From: Rikenellaceae bacterium
Lineage (GTDB): Bacteria; Bacteroidota; Bacteroidia; Bacteroidales; UBA932
Direction of reading: 5' to 3'
NCBI GenBank assembly: GCA_003542575.1
Contig: DPKJ01000004.1
Coordinates: 129 to 50,823, forward strand
Length of the DNA: 50,695 bases
The translations under genes were made by a program, and so were the position numbers. Below are positions 45,244 to 50,695 of the stretch, piece by piece. A model generated the notes under the pieces. It saw nothing but the letters and a program-made list of their open reading frames with translations, was not told where the DNA came from and did not search any database. Within the stretch, counting starts at the first letter, position 1. Each line of letters opens with the position of its first letter.

Positions 45244-46977
45244 ATGTATTCCAAATTCAAAGTTAAAAAAGGAATCGGAACATATTCCGACACTATTGAA
45301 GCATTTGGTTTAGCTAATTTACTAAATGAAATCCAAAGCAGAACTGAACTTAATCGACCAAAGCTATGGATAGAGGATAAAGGATTGTACTATGAACTCA
45401 CCTCAAGACCTGAAATTCATCTGGAACAAATACAGAAGCTAAACTACTTTCCATTATTCCAATATGTCGTTCGGGATTCATCCGGCACATTTGATGAAAT
45501 TTTTTTCGATTATCCGAAACAACGTGACCTAAAAAAAGAACGTCAGGAACTTACACAAAAAGCCTTCAAAGAGTTTGCGGGTAAAGACAAATCAGATCAG
45601 TTGAAACAAAAAATTAAAGAGATTGAACGCATCTATTCCGAAGAAAAGAAGATTTACCCAGAACTGGATGTATATAGCCAAGTGATTACCCCTAATAATT
45701 TTGTAGGGTTTGATAAACTTTACCGAAACATTTCGTCAAACAAAGAAGCATTTCCTGAAATTGTAAAAGCCATCTTGGATTATTATTCAGATTTTATCGT
45801 TGAACTTAAACCAAAGGCGTTAAATAGTTTTGATGATACGGTAACTGCCCTTCAAATCTATAATCCAACAACAGGAAAAGGACAGAACAAAGGAAAGGCT
45901 TCTGGGGCATCGGCTGGGCCGATAAAGCTGAATTGGATTAGTGAAACGATGAAAACATCAGGAGCTTTAACCAACATGCTCTGTCAATTGGTTAAGGTTG
46001 GTAGTAGTTACGACATGAAAGTTGTTGTGCCCGACTTTAAAAAAGCAGAATACACCTTACAGAGGCAGATTGTTTTGTCTTTCAAAAAAAATATCAAAGG
46101 GAATACACCTTTGAAAGTTGACATTTTAAACCTTCTAATCCTGAACAAACAACTCATTGAAAATACTGAGGAATATAAAAGTTTTAAAGCGAGAAACATC
46201 ATAACAGGTCTTCATTCGACGTATCAAAAGGACTTGGGACAAAACAAAGCAGTGGTTAACATATCCAAGCTCCAGACCCCCGATTTTATTGAATTCGATA
46301 ACGAAGATGAAGCAAAAGATTGGGTGGAGCTTTTAAAAGAGCAAATCAATATTATTGGAAGCATAGAAGAATTAGGAGATGCAACTCAAGGTTTGATTGC
46401 TTACCGCACCTTTTTAACAAGCTCGCATTTCTCAAGTTGGGCTAGGTTTATTTTCTGGTATGCCGAGCATATCATGTCAAACTTTTCAAGAAAAAAATAT
46501 GCATTGCCATTTAAAGTAACTTCATTAAATAAATTCTTTAAAAATATGAACATGACTGAATTTAAAATCTATGAGATCATCTCAAATGAGGGATTTCAGA
46601 AAGTGGCTTATGCCATTCGCAAAAGTACTGTAACCTTACAGTACACTCCCAAGGATCAACGTAAGTTTGAAATCCGTTATGGTTTAGCTCAGAGTTTGCA
46701 AAACAAGTCAAAATCAGCATCTGATTTAGCTGGATTTATTGGTCAATTTATCGCCACATTTAATGCAGAAACTGCTCGCTATGCTGAAAAGAACGGAACC
46801 GTACTTAGAGCCAACATTCGTGAGAACGAATTAAGTCTATTTTATGGACTTCTTGATAAGTATCCATCTAAAGTTGTTGGAGCTCTACTAGCATCTTATG
46901 GCTTCGCATTAACCGAGAAAGAAGCAAACAAGGCGGGGATTGAAGGACTAATTGAAGGAGAAGAATCACCAGAATAA
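45244..46977 (+). CDS. Cas8-type large subunit of Cascade (type I-B-like)
   Basis: A 577-residue protein placed between cas3 and cas7, where the large subunit lies in type I-B loci. Its identity comes mainly from position, size and its Lys/Glu-rich, loop-rich makeup; large subunits diverge strongly and no universal motif can be cited. It would recognise the PAM and help open the target DNA. The last 143 residues are helical (RYGLAQSLQNKSKSASDLAG, then LFYGLLDKYPSKVVGALLAS) and could be produced separately from an internal Met at 46546 as the small subunit Cas11. It starts 4 bases after the cas3 stop. Confidence 0.78.
   Translation: MYSKFKVKKGIGTYSDTIEAFGLANLLNEIQSRTELNRPKLWIEDKGLYYELTSRPEIHLEQIQKLNYFPLFQYVVRDSSGTFDEIFFDYPKQRDLKKERQELTQKAFKEFAGKDKSDQLKQKIKEIERIYSEEKKIYPELDVYSQVITPNNFVGFDKLYRNISSNKEAFPEIVKAILDYYSDFIVELKPKALNSFDDTVTALQIYNPTTGKGQNKGKASGASAGPIKLNWISETMKTSGALTNMLCQLVKVGSSYDMKVVVPDFKKAEYTLQRQIVLSFKKNIKGNTPLKVDILNLLILNKQLIENTEEYKSFKARNIITGLHSTYQKDLGQNKAVVNISKLQTPDFIEFDNEDEAKDWVELLKEQINIIGSIEELGDATQGLIAYRTFLTSSHFSSWARFIFWYAEHIMSNFSRKKYALPFKVTSLNKFFKNMNMTEFKIYEIISNEGFQKVAYAIRKSTVTLQYTPKDQRKFEIRYGLAQSLQNKSKSASDLAGFIGQFIATFNAETARYAEKNGTVLRANIRENELSLFYGLLDKYPSKVVGALLASYGFALTEKEANKAGIEGLIEGEESPE
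46546..46977 (+). CDS. Candidate internal Cas11 small subunit within cas8
   Basis: An in-frame ATG at 46546 (another at 46552) is preceded by a very AT-rich stretch, the kind of leader Bacteroidota use in place of a Shine-Dalgarno. It would give 143 residues, mostly predicted helical, which matches the usual size and fold of Cas11. Internal translation of Cas11 from the large-subunit gene is established in other type I-B, I-C and I-D systems. No separate small-subunit gene exists in this locus. The start is a hypothesis. Confidence 0.35.
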   Translation: MNMTEFKIYEIISNEGFQKVAYAIRKSTVTLQYTPKDQRKFEIRYGLAQSLQNKSKSASDLAGFIGQFIATFNAETARYAEKNGTVLRANIRENELSLFYGLLDKYPSKVVGALLASYGFALTEKEANKAGIEGLIEGEESPE

Positions 46978-47002
46978 TTATAAACAATTAAATAATAATA
47001 TC

Positions 47003-47980
47003 ATGACAAAACAAATTGCATCTATTTCAATCAGTGGTGAAATCACCCTGAATATGCACTCTTTAAACAACGAAGGGGGAGAAGGCAACCAAATTATGAC
47101 TCGACAACTAACAATTGTTGACAAAGAAGGTCAGGAACATACTGTAAATGGTATCAGTGGCGACATGTTTAAGCATATTCATGCTGGGCATTTGGTCAAC
47201 CATTGCATAGATAACGGGATTGAATTAAGTCAGTATTCAAAAGCATTAAATCCCAATCGAATTTCATCGGCTGAACTACTAAGTTACATCACCGAGAAAA
47301 AGAAGAAAAATGAAAAAGCTGGAGTTGTTATTGATGCCCTAATCAACTCTTGTGCAGTTTGCGACACACACGGAATTTTAATTACCGATAAAGTTGGAGA
47401 TAATAAAGATAGCTCAAATACACCTCGTAAATCAGTTATAGAATTTGGCTGGACAATTGGAATACCCGGAAAAAACAACACCGAAACATATTTACACACA
47501 AAAGTTGTACATAGTTCCACTGGAGTTAAAGGTGAAAGCTCCAACGAAGGTCAAAACATTTTTCATCGTCCTGCAAATCACGGCGCTTATGCTTTTGTTT
47601 GTAATATCGACACCTACCGAATTGGCTTCAACGATATTGATAGAGTATACTCAATAGATGACAACAAACGCCGAGCAAGGTACAAGGCTATTTTACAATC
47701 CTTATTGAATTCATTCTTAAATCCAAGAGGAGCCATGACCAGCAGTCAGAAACCTCACATTACCGACTTCAAAGGGGTAGTAACCTATTCTGAAAAGTTG
47801 ATCCCTGCTCCAACGATTAGTCCAATAAATTCAGGTTACGAAACCGAAATCGGAACCATTGCAACTAATTTAAACATGATTGAATCAGGAGCAATAACTG
47901 TTAGACAATTTAATGGGCTTGGTGCGTTATCTGAAATCATTAAGGACCTAATTGCGGAAGAACCTTATAAAATAATCTGA
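47003..47980 (+). CDS. cas7: Cas7 backbone subunit of Cascade (DevR/Cst2-like)
   Basis: About 325 residues from the ATG at 47003; an in-frame Met at 46952 lies inside cas8 and is rejected. The RAMP-type start ASISISGEITLNMHSLNNEGGEGNQ is followed by VNGISGDMFKHIHAGHL and, near residue 190, EGQNIFHRPANHGAYAF, typical of the DevR/Cst2 Cas7 group. Several copies line the crRNA guide. It sits 25 bases after cas8 and 2 bases before cas5. Confidence 0.88.
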   Translation: MTKQIASISISGEITLNMHSLNNEGGEGNQIMTRQLTIVDKEGQEHTVNGISGDMFKHIHAGHLVNHCIDNGIELSQYSKALNPNRISSAELLSYITEKKKKNEKAGVVIDALINSCAVCDTHGILITDKVGDNKDSSNTPRKSVIEFGWTIGIPGKNNTETYLHTKVVHSSTGVKGESSNEGQNIFHRPANHGAYAFVCNIDTYRIGFNDIDRVYSIDDNKRRARYKAILQSLLNSFLNPRGAMTSSQKPHITDFKGVVTYSEKLIPAPTISPINSGYETEIGTIATNLNMIESGAITVRQFNGLGALSEIIKDLIAEEPYKII

Positions 47981-47982
47981 AT

Positions 47983-48639
47983 ATGAAGTTTTCTGTTATA
48001 TATAAGCCAACAAACTTGTTCTCATTAAAAGAAAGCAACTCAACCAATTCGGGTGCAAAATCTTTACTGATCCCTTCGCCTTATTCCATTAAGATGGCAT
48101 TGTTCAATCAGGCCATTACCATTGATGGAAAAGACATCTTTGAAGCAAAGAAAAGTAAAGAGTTCTCTTTTATAAAAGATGCGACCATAGAATATCGGGT
48201 TTCAGGTAGCTTCTGTGTGAACAATTGTTTTGTAACCATTCAATCATTAAGAGAAGGGACATATAGAGGGAAGCCTTCTTTTCGTGAATACATCTACCTA
48301 TCAGACAATATCGAAATCATTTTTGATGTAAAAAGTAAAGAGGCAAAGCAATATCTGCAAAAATACCTGTATCGAATTAATTATTTTGGAAAACGAGGTT
48401 GTTTCTTTCAATTTGTTGGCTATCGGGACAATCCGGTAGAACCGAATGTAAAAGAATTTGATGCTTATGATTTTTCACCAGGAGTACTACAAGAGTTTGA
48501 TGATATCTCGTCAAAAGCAGATTTTAACAATATTGATAATTTCAATGCTGCCAATGCAAAGCGGGATAAAAAAATTCTTGTAATCCCTGTCATAAATAAA
48601 AATTCTTCAAAATCTTATACTCACTTTAGATGCTATTAA
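47983..48639 (+). CDS. cas5: Cas5 subunit of Cascade
   Basis: A 218-residue RAMP protein that caps the 5' handle of the crRNA. The N-terminal beta strand and the LLIPSPYSIKMALFNQAI segment fit the Cas5 family, as does the central FREYIYLSDNIEIIFDV strand pair. A single large Gly-rich loop near GKRGCFFQFVGYRDN is present. It follows cas7 by 2 bases and is followed by cas4 after 8 bases. Confidence 0.85.
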   Translation: MKFSVIYKPTNLFSLKESNSTNSGAKSLLIPSPYSIKMALFNQAITIDGKDIFEAKKSKEFSFIKDATIEYRVSGSFCVNNCFVTIQSLREGTYRGKPSFREYIYLSDNIEIIFDVKSKEAKQYLQKYLYRINYFGKRGCFFQFVGYRDNPVEPNVKEFDAYDFSPGVLQEFDDISSKADFNNIDNFNAANAKRDKKILVIPVINKNSSKSYTHFRCY

Positions 48640-48647
48640 GCTAACTC

Positions 48648-49166
48648 ATGCGCATCACCGGCACTCATTTTAATTACCTCCTCATTTGTAAACGAAAGCT
48701 TTGGCTGTTTGCAAACGGAATTAATATGGAATCTACCTCCGATCTGGTTTATGAGGGAAAGTTAATTCACGAAACTTCATACTCCAGACGGAGTGAAAGA
48801 TTTCAGGAAATTGAAATTGATGGCATTAAGATAGATTATTACGACTCAAAGGGAAAGGTTGTTCATGAGATTAAAAAGTCTGACAAAAGGGAGGAGGCGC
48901 ATATCTGGCAGCTGAAATATTATCTGTTTGTTCTTGAGAGAAATGGAATTGAGGGCGCGACAGGGATTATTGAATATCCAAAGCTGCATAAAACAGAGGA
49001 GGTATTACTCACAGAGCCGGACAGAGAGTATATAAGGGAGAGTGTTGTAAAGATAGATCAAATTATTCACAGTGATGATTGCCCAGAAAGAATCGGCAAA
49101 AGCAACTGCAGAAACTGCAGCTATTATGATTTTTGCTGGAGCGGAGAGGAGTCGGATGATAATTAA
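48648..49166 (+). CDS. cas4: Cas4 nuclease (adaptation)
   Basis: A 172-residue RecB-like protein. Cys14 (YLLICKRKLW) and the C-terminal set Cys154, Cys157 and Cys163 (SNCRNCSYYDFCW) should hold the iron-sulfur cluster. The nuclease residues are in VVHEIKKSDK and WQLKYYLFVL (Gln-x3-Tyr). It trims prespacers and checks the PAM before integration by Cas1-Cas2. From here on codon choice looks closer to the chromosome than in cas3-cas5. Confidence 0.92.
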   Translation: MRITGTHFNYLLICKRKLWLFANGINMESTSDLVYEGKLIHETSYSRRSERFQEIEIDGIKIDYYDSKGKVVHEIKKSDKREEAHIWQLKYYLFVLERNGIEGATGIIEYPKLHKTEEVLLTEPDREYIRESVVKIDQIIHSDDCPERIGKSNCRNCSYYDFCWSGEESDDN

Positions 49167-49177
49167 CTCTTAATTGA

Positions 49178-50182
49178 ATGAAAAAAACCTATTATCTGTT
49201 TAATCCCGGTAGGCTTCAGAGGCAGGACAACACTCTCAAGTTTACAGCTGTTGACGAAGAGGGGAAAGAGCAAAAGCCGAGATTTCTCCCCGTTGAGAAT
49301 GTCTCCGAACTCTATTGCTTTGGCAATCTGGATGCTAACTCGGCTCTCTACAACTTTTTAGGGCAGGAGCAAATTTGTGTTCACTTTTTTGACTATTATG
49401 AGAATTATACCGGATCATTCATGCCACGAGAGGCTCTTATTTCGGGCAGGATGCTTATCTGTCAGGTGAAGGCACAACAGAATAAGAAAAAGAGGATGGA
49501 GGTTGCTCAGAAGCTTTTAATCGGAGCGAGTCACAATATGCTAAAGAATTTGAAATACTATAACTCCAGGGGTAGAGATATTGAACCTTTAATTAGCACC
49601 ATTCAGGCACTTTGTGATAAAATTTGCGAAACTTCAGAAATAGACGAATTGATGGGAATTGAAGGGAATATCCGAAAAAACTATTACGGTGCATTTGACC
49701 TTATAATCAATGATTTTCAGATGGAGGGCAGAAGCTATAAACCTCCACTTAATGAAATTAATGCTCTTATCTCTTTCGGTAACATGATGTGCTACAGTCA
49801 GTGCTTGAAATCAATTCATCAGACACAATTGAACCCTGCAATAAGCTTTTTGCATGAACCAGGTGAGCGGCGTTTTTCTTTATCACTTGATATTGCCGAA
49901 ATATTCAAACCTCTGCTCGTTGATAGAGTAATTTTTAAAGTTCTTAATAAAAAAATAATACAGGCTGACGACTTTGAAGAGTCGTTGAAGAGAGTCGTTT
50001 TAAAGCCAAAGGCTAAGAAAAAATTTGTAGAGGCCTTTGAAGAGAGGCTGAATGAAACAATTCAGCACAGGACTTTGGGTAGATCTGTAAGCTACAAACA
50101 TCTTATTAAACTGGAGTGCTACAAACTTCAAAAGCATTTGCTTGGCCTTGAAGAGTATAAACCTTTAAAAATGTGGTGGTAG
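49178..50182 (+). CDS. cas1: Cas1 integrase
   Basis: A 334-residue protein that integrates new spacers at the leader end of the array. The metal-site residues are Glu162 (GIEGNIRKNYY), His226 (FLHEPGERR) and Asp238 or Glu241 (SLSLDIAEIFKP), in the right order. The N-terminal beta domain begins KTYYLFNPGRLQRQDNTL, as usual for the I-B form. The length is standard. The cas2 ATG comes 1 base after its stop codon. Confidence 0.95.
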   Translation: MKKTYYLFNPGRLQRQDNTLKFTAVDEEGKEQKPRFLPVENVSELYCFGNLDANSALYNFLGQEQICVHFFDYYENYTGSFMPREALISGRMLICQVKAQQNKKKRMEVAQKLLIGASHNMLKNLKYYNSRGRDIEPLISTIQALCDKICETSEIDELMGIEGNIRKNYYGAFDLIINDFQMEGRSYKPPLNEINALISFGNMMCYSQCLKSIHQTQLNPAISFLHEPGERRFSLSLDIAEIFKPLLVDRVIFKVLNKKIIQADDFEESLKRVVLKPKAKKKFVEAFEERLNETIQHRTLGRSVSYKHLIKLECYKLQKHLLGLEEYKPLKMWW

Positions 50183-50183
50183 T

Positions 50184-50447
50184 ATGTACATTATTGCTGT
50201 ATATGATGTTGGACAAAAGCGGGTCGGCAAAATGTTAAAACTTTGCAGGAGATATCTGAACTGGATACAAAATTCTGTTTTCGAGGGCGAAATTAGCGAA
50301 GCTAAACTCATGGAGCTAAAATATAATGCACTCTCTATTATGGACAAAAAGACAGATAGCCTAATAATTTTTAAAACAAGGCAGGAAAAGTGGTTGGACA
50401 AAGAGATTGTAGGTAAAGAAAAACAGGAATTGGATACATTTCTTTAG
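50184..50447 (+). CDS. cas2: Cas2 (adaptation)
   Basis: An 87-residue ferredoxin-fold protein, MYIIAVYDVGQKRVGKMLKL, with Asp8 in the first strand and QNSVFEGEISEAKLMEL following. It forms the centre of the Cas1-Cas2 integration complex. It ends the cas gene block, and the CRISPR leader starts after it. Confidence 0.95.
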   Translation: MYIIAVYDVGQKRVGKMLKLCRRYLNWIQNSVFEGEISEAKLMELKYNALSIMDKKTDSLIIFKTRQEKWLDKEIVGKEKQELDTFL

Positions 50448-50675
50448 CAGTTGAGTTGTCGATTCCTGAAGAAAACCTATAAATTATAAATATTATTATA
50501 AAACCATGCCATGCTTGCTCTTTGACGTATTGAAAATAAAGACAATAACACACATTGTCGTACCTCAGGCATTTTTACACTTTTACCGTTTGACGACTTT
50601 TTAAGAAGAAAATTTATATATTTGGCATCAGCAAGTAATTGGTAACCAATTATTTTTTTTAAAGTCGTCAAACGG
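50448..50675 (+). promoter_or_regulatory. CRISPR leader with boxA-like element and nested dyads
   Basis: An AT-rich 228-bp stretch without a gene. TGCTCTTTGAC (50516-50526) resembles the boxA of rRNA operons and is followed by GTATTGA, matching the left-edge rRNA leader at 15 of 17 positions. CCGTTTGACGACTTT (50586-50600) has an exact inverted copy at 50661-50675, ending where the repeat begins. Between them lies TAATTGGTAACCAATTA (50636-50652), a perfect 17-nt dyad. No clear TAnnTTTG promoter was found. Confidence 0.65.
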
Positions 50676-50695
50676 CTTATAATCGTACCATACTG
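50676..50695 (+). CRISPR. Start of the first CRISPR repeat (cut by the window edge)
   Basis: The last bases, CTTATAATCGTACCATACTG, follow the leader and resemble the first part of 29-30 nt repeats of the ATCGTACC...GAATTGAAAC kind that go with type I-B loci. Only one incomplete unit is visible, so the call rests on position and similarity and not on repetition. Confidence 0.5.

Noticed and set aside
50553..50568. ATTGTCGTACCTCAGG as a degenerate extra CRISPR repeat in the leader
   Set aside because: Only TCGTACC is shared with the repeat at the edge, too short to call.

Overview
The window looks like chromosomal DNA of an anaerobic member of the Bacteroidota, most likely order Bacteroidales. 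The signs are: Bacteroidota-type promoters (TAnnTTTG at -7, TTTG/TTG near -33), AT-rich leaders without Shine-Dalgarno sequences, an arginine pathway built on an N-succinylornithine-type transcarbamylase, DUF4922 and DUF1343 proteins, a Bacteroidota-style alpha-2-macroglobulin, and a 16S rRNA gene. No species is assigned.

Layout. (1) 1-157: on the minus strand, a promoter and leader closely similar to the rRNA promoter at 34.2 kb; whatever it drives lies left of the window. (2) 0.3-3.3 kb: a C69 peptidase and a YeiH-family transporter. (3) 3.3-11.4 kb, minus: an eight-gene arginine operon read GNAT-argG-argC-argD-argF'-argB-M20 deacylase-argH. (4) 11.7-17.0 kb, plus: OPT peptide transporter, ZIP metal transporter, peptidase T and a MalY/PatB C-S lyase, divergent from the arginine operon across a short control region that contains a 17-bp perfect palindrome. 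(5) 17.0-24.5 kb, minus: a small secreted His-rich protein, then an apparent peptidoglycan-turnover operon (GT2, DUF4922, SpoIID, AmpG-like MFS, NamZ/DUF1343). (6) 24.6-28.0 kb, plus: nadB-nadC-nadA. (7) 28.0-32.1 kb: DoxX-like protein, small lipoprotein, an unrecognised polytopic membrane protein and a CapA-like protein. (8) 32.1-34.3 kb, minus: 16S rRNA, tRNA-Ile(GAT) and tRNA-Ala(TGC), ending in a strong terminator with no 23S or 5S. (9) 34.4-41.7 kb, plus: paired short chromate transporters, an SGNH hydrolase and a 1785-residue alpha-2-macroglobulin-like protein. (10) 42.0-50.7 kb, plus: a complete type I-B-like CRISPR-Cas locus (cas6-cas3-cas8-cas7-cas5-cas4-cas1-cas2), a leader, and what looks like the start of the first CRISPR repeat, where the window stops.

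How the parts work together. The arginine operon encodes every step from glutamate acylation to arginine, and residue 90 of the transcarbamylase is Pro, predicting succinylated intermediates. The cell-wall operon would cut, import and process muropeptides. The nad cluster makes nicotinate mononucleotide from aspartate. The CRISPR locus has crRNA processing, Cascade, nuclease and adaptation genes.

The most unusual signals are in the CRISPR region: a perfect 29-nt palindrome inside the cas3 reading frame, a Cas3 with its HD nuclease domain at the C-terminus, a possible internal Cas11 start in cas8, and a leader carrying an rRNA-type boxA-like element plus a 15-bp inverted repeat that abuts the first repeat. 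The 16S unit that terminates before any 23S gene is also worth checking.
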